A model generated the notes under the pieces. It had not been told where the DNA came from, did no database searches, and saw nothing but the letters and a program-made list of their open reading frames with translations. A stretch of 64,000 nt of DNA from Lacunisphaera sp. Lineage in GTDB: Bacteria > Verrucomicrobiota > Verrucomicrobiia > Opitutales > Opitutaceae. The stretch is from positions 53,092 through 117,091 of the forward strand of contig JAQSCO010000045.1 in assembly GCA_029945445.1 (NCBI GenBank), written 5' to 3'. The translations under genes were made by a program, and so were the position numbers. Below, piece by piece: positions 56,056-64,000 of the stretch (the first letter of the stretch is position 1; every line of letters starts with the position of its first letter).

Positions 56056-57840
56056 TCAGCGCTGAAACCTGCGCCCCAGTTCCCCCTTGCTCAGCTCGAA
56101 ATGCGTCGGCCGGCCCGCGGGGCTCGTGTGCGGCTGCCCGCAGGCGAACAGCTGCGCCACCAGCGCCAGCGCCTCGGCCTCGCCGACCGTCGCGGGCAGC
56201 CGCACGGCCTTCTGCGCCGCCAGCCGCGCGAGTTCCTCATTCGCCAGATCCGTCTTTTTCTCGTCGAGCCGGCCCTCGCGCATCAGGCCGATGACATCGC
56301 GCAGGAACAGCTCGGCGTCCTCCGGCTCCAGCCAGACCGGCACCGCCTCGATGCGGAAAAAGTGCCGGCCGAACTCCCCCACCTCGAGCCCGTGCCGGTG
56401 CAGGAATTTCAGGCGGTCGGTCAGCAGCGCGCTCGCAATGGCGTCGAGCTCGACGGGCAGCGCGAACAGCAGCCGCTGGCTCGCCACCTCGCCGCGGGCG
56501 AACTGCGCCGCCAGCCGCTCGAACCAGACACGCTCGTGCGCCGCGCGCCGGTCGAGCACCACGACGCCGCCCGGCGCCTCGAAGAGCGCATAGTCGCCGT
56601 GCGCGGTGCCGAGGAAACGCCAGCCCATCAGCGCGGACGCGCTGGCTTGCGGGTGGCGGGTGGCGGGTGGCGGGTTGGCCGGGGCCGGCGCCAACGGTGG
56701 AGCGATTGGCCGCTGGGGTGCAGTCACCGGAAATGAAGTGAAGGGCCGGAACGGCTGCGCCATCACGCTCGGCCGCGGCGCGGCGGGCGCGGGCCTGACC
56801 GGATCGCCCGGCATGGTTTCGGCGGGAGGCGCGACGGGCTGCGGTGCGGGCGCGCCGAATTCGCGCAGCGCCTGCAGCACGGCGCGGATCACGAAGCCGC
56901 GGACCTCGCCCTCGCTGCGGAAGCGCACCTCGCGCTTCGCCGGGTGCACATTCACGTCCACCGCGGCCGGATCGAGGTCAAGGAAAAGCACGGCGACCGG
57001 GTAGCGGCCCTTCGGCAGCGAATTCGCATACGACTCCAGGACCGCGTAGTTCAGCGTGCGGCTGTCCACCGGGCGGCGATTGACGAACATCAGCATCTCG
57101 TGGCGCGTCGCCCGGCTGGTCCCCGGCGGGCCGATCAGGCCGCTGAGCTTGCAGCCCGCCTCGGTGACCTCCACCGGCAGCAGGCCCGCGGTCATCTGCC
57201 GGCCGAAGATTTCCGTGACGCGCTCGGTGAGCGTCGTGCACACCGGCGACTGGAACAGCACGCGCCCGTCCTCGATCAGGGTGAACGCCGTCGCCGGGCA
57301 GGCCAGCGCGTAGAGGCGGACCGTCTGGATGATGTGCGCCGACTCGGTGGCGTCGGTCTTGAGGAACTTGCGCCGCGCCGGCACCGAGTTGAACAGGTGC
57401 GAGACGGTGATGCGCGTGCCGGCCGCCACGCCGCATTCGCGCACATGGACGAGCTTGCCGCCGTTGACGAGGATCTCGGTGCCGGCGCCGTCCGCGGGGC
57501 GTGTCTGCAGCTCAAAGCGCGACACGCTCGCGATCGACGGCACGGCCTCGCCGCGGAAACCGAAGGTCCCGAGCCGGTCGAGGTCGGCCGTCTCCACGAG
57601 CTTGCTGGTGGCGTGGCGCTCGAGCGAGAGCAGGGCGTCGTCCTTGGTCATGCCGCTGCCATTGTCCGCGATGCGGATGTAGCTGCGTCCGCCGTGGCGG
57701 AACTCGACCTCGAGGCGGGTCGCGCCGGCGTCGAGCGAGTTCTCGACGAGTTCCTTCACCACCGCCGCGGGCCGCTCGATGACCTCGCCGGCCGCGATCT
57801 GGTTCGCGACGCGGTCGGAGAGGATGCGGATGGCGGGCAT
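56056..57840 (-). CDS. mutL: DNA mismatch repair protein MutL
   Basis: A 594-residue GHKL ATPase coordinating mismatch repair. N-terminal motifs: IAAGEVIERPAAVVKELVEN, DNGSGMTKDD, ATSKL and GFRGEA. A Pro/Ala-rich linker (about 345-405) leads to the C-terminal dimerisation domain (about 410-594). The endonuclease motif DQHAx2Ex4E appears as DRRAAHERVWFE: the acidic residues are kept but QH is RR. Near the end CGQPHTSPAGRPT replaces CPHGRPT. Nicking activity is therefore uncertain. Confidence 0.95.
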   Translation of the reverse strand: MPAIRILSDRVANQIAAGEVIERPAAVVKELVENSLDAGATRLEVEFRHGGRSYIRIADNGSGMTKDDALLSLERHATSKLVETADLDRLGTFGFRGEAVPSIASVSRFELQTRPADGAGTEILVNGGKLVHVRECGVAAGTRITVSHLFNSVPARRKFLKTDATESAHIIQTVRLYALACPATAFTLIEDGRVLFQSPVCTTLTERVTEIFGRQMTAGLLPVEVTEAGCKLSGLIGPPGTSRATRHEMLMFVNRRPVDSRTLNYAVLESYANSLPKGRYPVAVLFLDLDPAAVDVNVHPAKREVRFRSEGEVRGFVIRAVLQALREFGAPAPQPVAPPAETMPGDPVRPAPAAPRPSVMAQPFRPFTSFPVTAPQRPIAPPLAPAPANPPPATRHPQASASALMGWRFLGTAHGDYALFEAPGGVVVLDRRAAHERVWFERLAAQFARGEVASQRLLFALPVELDAIASALLTDRLKFLHRHGLEVGEFGRHFFRIEAVPVWLEPEDAELFLRDVIGLMREGRLDEKKTDLANEELARLAAQKAVRLPATVGEAEALALVAQLFACGQPHTSPAGRPTHFELSKGELGRRFQR

Positions 57841-57858
57841 GGGAACGGAGTGAAGAAA

Positions 57859-57894
57859 TCGCGGAAACGCGAAAGGGCGGAAACGCGGAATTAT
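57859..57894. repeat. Left inverted-repeat arm at the GxxExxY gene
   Basis: TCGCGGAAACGCG...GGAAACGCGGAA matches the reverse complement of 58266-58301 with about eight differences over 36 bases. It overlaps the stop codon of the GxxExxY gene. Confidence 0.7.
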
Positions 57895-58265
57895 TGAGTC
57901 AGCACTACCCGCCGGATGTCGAGCGTCGGGCGGGCAAAGTTAACGACCAAGGCAAGCTGGAGCGAAGTCGCCTTCAAATAGGACCGGGCGGTGGCGAGGT
58001 GGGCGCCGTCGATGGCGCTTGTCGCTTTCAGCTCGAGCACGACCAATCCCTCGACCAGCAAATCCACCCGGTGCTCCCCCACTGGCTTCCCGTCATACAG
58101 GACAACTATCGTCTTTTGCCTCTCATATCGCACGCCCGCCCTGTCCAGCTCGTGGCTCAGCGCTTCCTCATAGATTTTCTCCAGAAATCCCGGACCGAGC
58201 GACCGGTGGACGGTGATGCAGCAGCCGATTATGCGCTCCGAAAGCTCTGCGTGGATCAGGGGCAT
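57891..58265 (-). CDS. GxxExxY protein (PD-(D/E)XK nuclease-like)
   Basis: A 124-residue protein of the GxxExxY family, with the name motif at residues 26-32 (GFLEKIY). A PD-(D/E)XK-like signature follows: Asp68 in HRVDLLV and Glu78-x-Lys80 in VVLELKAT, the layout of Holliday-junction-resolvase and restriction nuclease folds. The biological role of the family is unknown. The start at 58265 coincides with the inner edge of one inverted-repeat arm and the stop lies in the other, so the gene and repeats form one unit between mutL and argH. A 56-codon upstream extension of the frame is antisense to argH and is not used. Confidence 0.85.
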   Translation of the reverse strand: MPLIHAELSERIIGCCITVHRSLGPGFLEKIYEEALSHELDRAGVRYERQKTIVVLYDGKPVGEHRVDLLVEGLVVLELKATSAIDGAHLATARSYLKATSLQLALVVNFARPTLDIRRVVLTQ

Positions 58266-58301
58266 TTTTCCGCGTCTCCTCTCTTCCGCGTTTCCGCGTT
58301 C
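58266..58301. repeat. Right inverted-repeat arm at the GxxExxY gene
   Basis: The reverse complement reads ACGCGGAAACGCGGAAGAGA..., matching 57859-57894. It begins immediately before the GxxExxY start codon and supplies its purine-rich ribosome-binding region. Confidence 0.7.
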
Positions 58302-58308
58302 TCTGCCT

Positions 58309-59709
58309 TTAACCGAGCAGCTTCTGCCAGCGCTTGAACTGGAGCGCGACCTGCGCCGGGCCGGGCATGCCGGTGCCCTGGCGGCGCGCCATCGCCTTTT
58401 GCAGGTGGAACGTTGCCTCCCAGCCCTTCGCAAATTTGGGATGCACCGCGCGCACCTCGGCGAGCGTCAGCCGGTCGAGGGCGACGCGCTTCCGCTCCGC
58501 GAGCCGGACGACCGCGCCGACGGCATGGTGCGCCTCGCGGAACGCGACGCCCTTGCGCACGAGATAGTCGGCAAGATCGGTGGCGAGCAGCGCCGGGTCG
58601 GCGACGGCCGTCGCGCACTTTTGCCGGTAGACCTTCAGGCCCGCGACCGTGCCGGCAAGCACCTGCAGGCACAGCACCGTCTGGTCGTGGCTGTCGAACA
58701 CCGGCGGCTTGTCCTCCTGCAGGTCGCGGTTGTAGGTCAGCGGCAGGCCCTTCACGAGCGTGAGCAGCGTGTGGAGGTTGCCCTGCAGGCGCGCGGACTT
58801 GCCGCGCAGCAACTCGAGCGAGTCGGGATTCTTTTTCTGCGGCATCAGGCTCGAACCCGTGCAGAACGCGTCGGGCAGCTCGATGAGCTTGAACTCCTGG
58901 GTGGCCCAGAGGATCAGGTCCTCCGCGATGCGCGAGAAATGCACGCCGGCCAGCGCGCACGCCGCGGCGAACTCGATGTAGGTGTCGCGGTCGCTGACCG
59001 CGTCCATGCTGTTCCGCGTCGGCCGCGGCCGGCCGGCCTCGTCGACAAAGCCGAGCCGCTTGGCGGTGAACTCGCGGTCGATGGGCAGCGTCGTGCCGGC
59101 AATCGCCCCCGAGCCGAGCGGACACCAGTTGGCGTGGTCGGCGACGGTCGCGAAGCGCCCGGCGTCGCGGGCCAGCATCTCGAGGTAGGCGAAAAGGTGG
59201 TGCGTCAGGTAAACCGGCTGGGCCCGCTGCAGGTGGGTATAGCCGGGGATGAGCACGTCACGGTTCTTCTCGGCGATCCGGAGGATCGCGCGCTGGGCGG
59301 CGGTGATGTTCGTGATGATCTCCGCGCAGGCGGCCTTGAAGTAGAGCCGCATGTCGGTCGCGACCTGGTCGTTGCGGCTGCGCGCGGTGTGGAGCTTGGC
59401 GGCGGCGGGCACGCGCTTCGTCAGCGCGTGCTCGATGTTCATGTGCACGTCCTCGAGCTTCGTCTGCCACTTGAATTTGCCCGCCGCGATCTCGCGGCCG
59501 ATGGCGTCGAGCCCGCGGTGAATGGCGGCGCGCTCCCGGCGCGTGATGAGCCCGACCTTGGCGAGCATGGCGGAGTGCGCCTTGCTGCCGGCGAGGTCGA
59601 AGGGGGCGAGGCGGTGGTCGAAGGAAACCGATTCGCTGAAACGCAGCATGAGCCCGGCGGGACCCGCCGAGAAACGTCCGCCCCAGGTGGCCTGTGCCTG
59701 CTTTGCCAT
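58309..59709 (-). CDS. argH: Argininosuccinate lyase
   Basis: A 466-residue enzyme of the fumarase/aspartase superfamily that splits argininosuccinate into arginine and fumarate, the last step of arginine synthesis. The signature [13 protein letters not shown] contains the catalytic serine loop. The start [14 protein letters not shown] matches the family, as does [13 protein letters not shown]. Start ATG at 59709; the frame is open further upstream but not ArgH-like. Confidence 0.96.
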   Translation of the reverse strand: MAKQAQATWGGRFSAGPAGLMLRFSESVSFDHRLAPFDLAGSKAHSAMLAKVGLITRRERAAIHRGLDAIGREIAAGKFKWQTKLEDVHMNIEHALTKRVPAAAKLHTARSRNDQVATDMRLYFKAACAEIITNITAAQRAILRIAEKNRDVLIPGYTHLQRAQPVYLTHHLFAYLEMLARDAGRFATVADHANWCPLGSGAIAGTTLPIDREFTAKRLGFVDEAGRPRPTRNSMDAVSDRDTYIEFAAACALAGVHFSRIAEDLILWATQEFKLIELPDAFCTGSSLMPQKKNPDSLELLRGKSARLQGNLHTLLTLVKGLPLTYNRDLQEDKPPVFDSHDQTVLCLQVLAGTVAGLKVYRQKCATAVADPALLATDLADYLVRKGVAFREAHHAVGAVVRLAERKRVALDRLTLAEVRAVHPKFAKGWEATFHLQKAMARRQGTGMPGPAQVALQFKRWQKLLG

Positions 59710-59827
59710 AGGGGGCGACGCAACGGCCCGCCGCCGGTCTTGGCAACGCGAAATGTGGGGTGACTGCCCCAGCCCGGCGGGCAAGTTCCCGTTTGCGCAC
59801 CGCGCCGCCGGCCACATGGTGGAAGCG

Positions 59828-60289
59828 ATGAGACTGTGCCTGCTTATTTCAGTGCTGCTGTCCGGGGCCCTCGCGCCGCTGCGCGCCGACGTCCCGGCGG
59901 CCGCCGTCACGGGCTGGGACCGGGTGGACATCGCGCCGATGAAGACCTCCTTCCTCATCGGCAGCGTGACGCTCACCACCGAGCCCTTCGTGCGCAGCGG
60001 CTCGACGCTGGCCGCGAACTACGAGGCGAAGGTCTGGCCGTGGTTCTTCTGGAGCGAACGCGGCCGGATCACCATCGCGCTGACCGACGCCAACCTGGCG
60101 AGCATGGCCAAGAGCGAAACGGCGGAGTTCACCGGCAACGCGACCAACCACAAGAACAAGCCGCGCCACGTGACCGGACGGACACAACCCGTGGACGCCA
60201 GTTCCGGGAAGTTCAAGATCCGCATCAAGGCCGACGGCTACGAACTGGTCTTCAACGGCGACTACCATTTCGGCGACGTGAAGAAGTAG
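59828..60289 (+). CDS. Exported protein of unknown function
   Basis: A 153-residue protein with a clear signal peptide (about 1-21, ending LRAD) and a small beta-rich mature part ([31 protein letters not shown]; short form [15 protein letters not shown]) with no cysteine and no motif I recognise. Start 59828 is chosen because GGTGGA lies five bases upstream; an ATG at 59816 is also in frame. Divergent from argH. Confidence 0.75.
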   Translation: MRLCLLISVLLSGALAPLRADVPAAAVTGWDRVDIAPMKTSFLIGSVTLTTEPFVRSGSTLAANYEAKVWPWFFWSERGRITIALTDANLASMAKSETAEFTGNATNHKNKPRHVTGRTQPVDASSGKFKIRIKADGYELVFNGDYHFGDVKK

Positions 60290-60353
60290 GCAGGGCGGGG
60301 CGTCCCGCCGAGCCCCGCGAACCTTCGGCGCATCCGGAGGATTCGCCCTACCC

Positions 60354-60767
60354 TCACCCTTCCCAGTGGAACGTCACGGGCCGCTCGATGGCCGGATGCA
60401 GGGTGTGGTGCACCGGGCAGTTGAGCGCGGCTTTTTCCAGCACGCCCTGCGGGTCCTTCGCCTTCGGAAACGGCAGCCAGATCTGCGTCGCGATCCGCAC
60501 GATGCGACGCGGGGCGTCGGCGGACATCTCCTTCGTCACCTCCCAGCGCACGCCGGGGATGTCGAAGCCGAGCTTGGTCTTGGCCGCGATGGCCATGGTG
60601 GTGACCATGCAGGCGGCGAACGACGCGGTCGTCAGGTCGGTCGGGGAGAACGCGAGGCCGCGACCGTGGTTGTCCTTCGGCGCGTCGGTGTCGATCGTCG
60701 AGCCCGAGGGGCCGTGCGTGAGCTGGCAGTTGAGTTCGCCCTGGTAGGTGCCGGTGCTTTTGACCAT
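60354..60767 (-). CDS. OsmC-family protein
   Basis: A 137-residue OsmC/Ohr-fold protein. Both redox cysteines are present: SFAACMVTTMAIAA and ALNCPVHHTLHP. Such proteins reduce organic peroxides with thiols, but many YhfA-type members lack a known substrate. Start ATG at 60767 (MVKSTGTYQGELN). Preceded by a family A repeat at 60781-60812. Confidence 0.9.
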   Translation of the reverse strand: MVKSTGTYQGELNCQLTHGPSGSTIDTDAPKDNHGRGLAFSPTDLTTASFAACMVTTMAIAAKTKLGFDIPGVRWEVTKEMSADAPRRIVRIATQIWLPFPKAKDPQGVLEKAALNCPVHHTLHPAIERPVTFHWEG

Positions 60768-60780
60768 ACGGTGATTTAGC

Positions 60781-60812
60781 CCACGAAACTCACGAAAAGA
60801 CACGAAAAAAGT
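60781..60812. repeat. Family A repeat
   Basis: CCACGAAACTCACGAAAAGACACGAA, three degenerate CACGAA units upstream of the osmC-like gene. Confidence 0.5.
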
Positions 60813-60832
60813 CCTGAGCCTTTCGGACCATT

Positions 60833-60894
60833 GGAGGCGGGGTGCCCTCACCCCGCTGCTTAAACCCCCCCGGGGGTGCGGCCACCCCGCCTCC
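60833..60894. repeat. Family G repeat, second copy
   Basis: GGAGGCGGGGTGCCCTCACCCCGC (60833-60856) faces GGGGGTGCGGCCACCCCGCCTCC (60872-60894). It ends two bases before the PIG-L deacetylase stop codon. Confidence 0.75.
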
Positions 60895-60896
60895 AT

Positions 60897-61745
60897 TCAG
60901 CCAAACTTTTTCAATCGCGCTGCCACATCGGCGTGCAGCCGGTCGATGTAGGCGAGCGTGAATTTTTCGACGGAGAGCTGGTCGTCCCGCACGAGGGGCG
61001 TGAGGTCCAGCGCCCACGTGAGCGCGGTCGCCCGATCGGTGGCATGCGAGGTATGGAAGGTGGCGTTGGCCAGCTTGCGGCCGGCGGTGGCGAGATCGTA
61101 GCGCTTGCCGCCGGCGATCTGGGACTGAAATACGGCCACGAGCTTTGCCGCGAGCTTCGGGTAGGCGGAGTCGTCGAGCACCTGCTTGTCGGGGTCGAGC
61201 AGCCAGTCGAGATTGCGCCAGACCTCGCAACCATAGACCTGCTTCGGCCGCTGCGCCTTCGGCAGCGCGCGCAGCGCCTCAAGGCAGCGCAGGAACAGCG
61301 CCACGTGCGTGTCGTGCTTGTCGGCGGGATTGTGCAGGTAAACCGTGTGTGGTGCGGTCGCGCGCAGGATCGCCACCAAGTCGGCGTGCACGGCGGCGGA
61401 CTTCGCTGTCTTTACCACGGCGCTGGGATGCGCCAGTTGGATTGCCGCGGCGTATTTTCCGATTTTGGCGGCGCGACGCTGCTCGGTCCGGCGCACGGCT
61501 TTCATTTGCTCGTCGGAATACCTGGCAAACCGGCCGGCGCGCGGGCTGCCGCTGCCGTCGGTCACCACCACGCCGGTGAACCAGCGGTCCTTCCGGCCGA
61601 AGCACGCGGCAATGCCGTGGTAGGCCATGATCTCGATGTCGTCCTGATGCGCGGCGAGGCAGAGGTGCGTCGTGCGCGCCAGGGCCGCAGCGACGGGGCG
61701 GCGGTCCGGCACATAGATGTCGGCGGCAGGTTGCGAGAAGTTCAC
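60897..61745 (-). CDS. PIG-L (LmbE-like) family deacetylase
   Basis: A 282-residue zinc-dependent hydrolase of the PIG-L family. The N-terminal metal motif is AHQDD (residues about 32-36) and the third zinc ligand is in KHDTHVA. Family members remove acetyl groups from N-acetylglucosaminyl conjugates such as bacillithiol precursors or lipid-linked sugars; the substrate here is unknown. The start is a GTG at 61745. Confidence 0.9.
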   Translation of the reverse strand: MNFSQPAADIYVPDRRPVAAALARTTHLCLAAHQDDIEIMAYHGIAACFGRKDRWFTGVVVTDGSGSPRAGRFARYSDEQMKAVRRTEQRRAAKIGKYAAAIQLAHPSAVVKTAKSAAVHADLVAILRATAPHTVYLHNPADKHDTHVALFLRCLEALRALPKAQRPKQVYGCEVWRNLDWLLDPDKQVLDDSAYPKLAAKLVAVFQSQIAGGKRYDLATAGRKLANATFHTSHATDRATALTWALDLTPLVRDDQLSVEKFTLAYIDRLHADVAARLKKFG

Positions 61746-61758
61746 GAGCAGGATTTAG

Positions 61759-61788
61759 CCACGAAAAGTCACAAAAAGACACCAAAAG
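61759..61788. repeat. Family A repeat
   Basis: CCACGAAAAGTCACAAAAAGACACCAAAAG, a degenerate tandem of the CACGAA unit between the deacetylase and phosphoesterase genes. Confidence 0.45.
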
Positions 61789-61864
61789 AAAACGACCGGA
61801 CGATCGCAAGGCCGCGCGACGGTTTTGCCTGCCAGCCGTAGTGCTTGGCGAAGGCTGGTGGCCA

Positions 61865-62641
61865 TTAAATTCTGAGGCTCAGCCACTCCACCCTGTCGGC
61901 GCGGCCGGTGGAGCCAAATTCCACGAGCGCGGCGGACAGGCGGTTGTCGCCGGTCGCCACGCCGAAGCGCCGCGGCATGCTGTCGAGGAAACGCCCGACG
62001 ACCGGCTCGATCTCGCGGCCGAGCACCGACTCGTGCGGGCCGGTCATGCCGACGTCGCACATGAACGCCGTCTGCTGGCGCAGCAGCGACGCGTCGGCCG
62101 TGGCGACGTGCGTGTGCGTGCCGAGCACGGCGGTCACGCGGCCGTCGAGGTGCCAGCCCAGCGCCTGCTTCTCGGAAGTCGCCTCGGCGTGGATCTCGAC
62201 CAGCGCGCCGTCGAACTGGCCGGCGAGTTTCTTCAGCAGCGCATCGGCCCCGAGGAACGGGCACTCGGCCTTCACGCCCATGAAACTGCGGCCGAGCATC
62301 GTGCAGACCAGCAGCCGGAAACCGCGTTGCGCAACGATGACATGGTCGCGGCCCGGATTGGAGGCGGGCAGGTTCGCCGGACGGCAGACACGGTCGAACG
62401 AATTGATCTCGCTTTCAAAACCCTTCTGGTCCCACACGTGGTCGCCGAGCGTGATGACATCCACGCCGGCCGCGAGGAGCGACTGGCAGATGGCGCCGGT
62501 GATGCCGGCGCCCGCGGCGGCGTTCTCGCCGTTGGCGATGACAAAATCGATGCCCCGCTCGGCGCGCACTTTCGGCACGAGGGCGGCAACGAGGTCGCGC
62601 CCGGGCTTGCCGACGATGTCGCCGATGAAGAGGAGCTTCAT
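61865..62641 (-). CDS. YmdB-family metallophosphoesterase
   Basis: A 258-residue calcineurin-like phosphoesterase (TIGR00282/YmdB type). Metal motifs: LLFIGDIVGKPGR, VIANGENAAAGAG, TLGDHVWDQK and VLGTHTHVATAD. Characterised relatives hydrolyse 2',3'-cyclic nucleotides. It starts 3 bases after the TolB-like gene stop, so the two are co-transcribed. Confidence 0.93.
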   Translation of the reverse strand: MKLLFIGDIVGKPGRDLVAALVPKVRAERGIDFVIANGENAAAGAGITGAICQSLLAAGVDVITLGDHVWDQKGFESEINSFDRVCRPANLPASNPGRDHVIVAQRGFRLLVCTMLGRSFMGVKAECPFLGADALLKKLAGQFDGALVEIHAEATSEKQALGWHLDGRVTAVLGTHTHVATADASLLRQQTAFMCDVGMTGPHESVLGREIEPVVGRFLDSMPRRFGVATGDNRLSAALVEFGSTGRADRVEWLSLRI

Positions 62642-62644
62642 GAA

Positions 62645-63826
62645 CTACGGCGCGAGGTAGGCCGGGCTCAGGGCGTTGCCGAAGGAGGTCGGGCTCAGGC
62701 GCGTGGCCTTGCCGGACTCGGTGTCCAGGATGTAGAGGCTGCGGGTGTTGGCGGCGCGGAAGGTGCAGACCACATGGCGGCCGTCGGCCAGCCACGCGGC
62801 CTCGATGGCGTCGGTCGGCGCCTTCGAGACAATCTTGCTGGCGCCCGCCGCCATGTCGTAGACGGCGATCTGGTAGCCCGAGCCCACGCCGGCGGTGAAC
62901 ACGATTTTCTTCGGGTCGGCCGCGCTCCAGTCGGGCTCGGCGCAGTATTTGGAAATATTGGTGGCGAGACGCGTCGGCGTGCCGCCGCCCGCCGACATGA
63001 TGTAGAGCTGGGGGCCGCCGGCGGCGTCGGACACGAACAGCAGGCGCGAGCCGTCGGGCGACCACACGGGCGAGGCCTCGACCGACTGGTTGTTCGTGAG
63101 GCGGCGGATCTGCCGGCCCTGCGCGTTGCCGACATAGACCTCGGGGTTGCCCTCGCCTGAGAGCACCATGGCGACCTGCTGACCATTGGGGCTGTAGCGG
63201 CCGCCGCTGTTGGTACCCTTGAAACTCGCGAGCAGCGAAATGCGGCGGTTGTTCAGCTCGAGCACGTAGATGTCGGGGAAGGTCGTGCGGTAGCTGGTGA
63301 AGACGATCTTCGAGCCGTCCGGCGCCCAGCGCGGGCCCATCACCTGCTTGCCGTCGCCGGTCCACTTCAGGACGTCGCCGAAGAACAGGTCGGACGTGTA
63401 GATCTCGGTCTTGCCGGTCTTCTCGCCGACGAACGCGAGCCGGCCCGCGAAGAAGCCGCGCAGGCCGCTGGTCTTCGCGACGGCGACGTCGGCGGCGCGG
63501 AGCAGGGCGTTGCGCTGGTTCGCGCCGGTGACGGTCTCGCTCGCGACCGGCGTGCCGGCGGCGCCCTTGGTGATGGTGACGGTGACCTGATTGGGACCGG
63601 CGGACGCGAAGTTCACGCTGAACGCCGCGCCGCTCGCGACGAGCCGGTAGCGGCCGTGCGCGCTGAAGGCCCGCAGCGCGAGGTCCTGCAACTCGGGCGA
63701 GGCCGAGGTGACGTTGAGCGGGATGGTGGTGGTATCGGCGTCGACGTTGACGACCCCGATGTCGCGCTGGGCGAAAAGGGACGCGGTAAGCGCGAGCCCG
63801 AGGAGGAAACGAAAAGCGTTCTGCAT
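62645..63826 (-). CDS. TolB-like beta-propeller protein
   Basis: A 393-residue periplasmic protein: signal peptide (1-19, ending LFAQ), an N-terminal TolB-type alpha/beta domain (about 20-145) and a propeller of PD40 repeats (about 150-390, each with RWAPDGSKIVFTSYR or WSPDGSRLLFVSDA-type blades). TolB links the Tol system to Pal at the outer membrane during division. No tolA, tolQ, tolR or pal gene lies next to it, so the name is by fold and order only. Confidence 0.85.
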   Translation of the reverse strand: MQNAFRFLLGLALTASLFAQRDIGVVNVDADTTTIPLNVTSASPELQDLALRAFSAHGRYRLVASGAAFSVNFASAGPNQVTVTITKGAAGTPVASETVTGANQRNALLRAADVAVAKTSGLRGFFAGRLAFVGEKTGKTEIYTSDLFFGDVLKWTGDGKQVMGPRWAPDGSKIVFTSYRTTFPDIYVLELNNRRISLLASFKGTNSGGRYSPNGQQVAMVLSGEGNPEVYVGNAQGRQIRRLTNNQSVEASPVWSPDGSRLLFVSDAAGGPQLYIMSAGGGTPTRLATNISKYCAEPDWSAADPKKIVFTAGVGSGYQIAVYDMAAGASKIVSKAPTDAIEAAWLADGRHVVCTFRAANTRSLYILDTESGKATRLSPTSFGNALSPAYLAP

Positions 63827-63941
63827 GAGAGTGGGACGGGAATTAATGACGGAAGTTCGCAGCCGGTTTTTGTTTTACTCCCGGCCGCCTACTCACAAGG
63901 TCAAAAGCGCCCCGTTTTCCAAGCAATTTTCTCCCCCTATT

Positions 63942-64000
63942 GTGACCACCGACGCCCTCAAGGAAGCCCTCAAGCAAGTGAAGTATCCCGGATTCAGCCG
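63942..64000 (+). CDS. Mrp/ApbC-type iron-sulfur ATPase, start only
   Basis: From a GTG at 63942 the frame reads MTTDALKEALKQVKYPGFSR and runs off the window. This is the usual N-terminus (MIP18/DUF59 domain) of Mrp/ApbC P-loop ATPases, which carry Fe-S clusters. Only 19 codons are visible. Divergent from the TolB-like gene. Confidence 0.6.
   Translation, partial: MTTDALKEALKQVKYPGFS

Overview
The window is a GC-rich chromosomal segment whose protein families, TonB-dependent receptor style, PEP-CTERM-like tail and intergenic palindromes all point to a verrucomicrobium of the Opitutaceae type (Opitutus/Lacunisphaera-like). This assignment is inferred from recognition of families, not from a search. 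No rRNA, tRNA, CRISPR array, phage or complete classical insertion sequence was seen.

Layout. 1-9.5 kb: threonyl-tRNA synthetase without a TGS domain, a small TPR protein, a large TonB-dependent receptor (TBDR), a TMTC-like membrane/TPR protein and a soluble class III nucleotide cyclase. 9.6-14.5 kb (minus strand): a four-gene set matching the trans-4-hydroxy-L-proline to 2-oxoglutarate pathway. 14.5-16.1 kb: an FKBP isomerase between two fragments of a LuxR-type gene and two copies of one repeat. 16.2-23.4 kb (minus strand): a FecI-type sigma factor, a FecR-type regulator, an STN-domain TBDR and two thioredoxin-fold proteins sharing a YPxDPRRW motif, arranged as one signalling and transport unit. 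23.7-26.1 kb: glnK-amtB-glnK with a well-spaced sigma-54 promoter before amtB. 26.2-31.7 kb: aspS, a REP-associated tyrosine transposase (RAYT) embedded in palindromes that look like its substrates, gpmI and hemH. 31.7-37 kb: a hybrid histidine kinase, a SulP transporter and ruvC. 37-44.4 kb: a TPR membrane protein, a PEP-CTERM-like surface protein, a TauE-type permease overlapping recF, an S9-type protein that has lost its catalytic serine, and a cyclophilin. 44.5-50.5 kb: alanine dehydrogenase, folA, a gamma-carbonic-anhydrase-type protein, a CNT nucleoside transporter and a second hybrid kinase. 50.5-53.4 kb: a ydbH-ynbE-ydbL-like envelope operon and a secreted nuclease. 53.4-64 kb: glgP, mutL, a GxxExxY protein framed by inverted repeats, argH, OsmC, a PIG-L deacetylase, a YmdB-type phosphoesterase, a TolB-like protein and the first codons of an Mrp/ApbC-type ATPase.

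The main signals beyond ordinary annotation are mobile and repetitive. At least seven families of intergenic palindromes are present (more than 20 copies). One family clusters on both sides of the RAYT, and several copies supply or touch stop codons of neighbouring genes. The GxxExxY gene is bounded almost exactly at its start and stop codons by an imperfect inverted repeat of about 36 bp, like a nuclease cassette. The S9-like gene lies between 14-bp direct repeats and looks more AT-rich than its surroundings, as if inserted between recF and the cyclophilin gene. The FecI-FecR-TBDR-thioredoxin locus is the best candidate for an undescribed transport or redox system.
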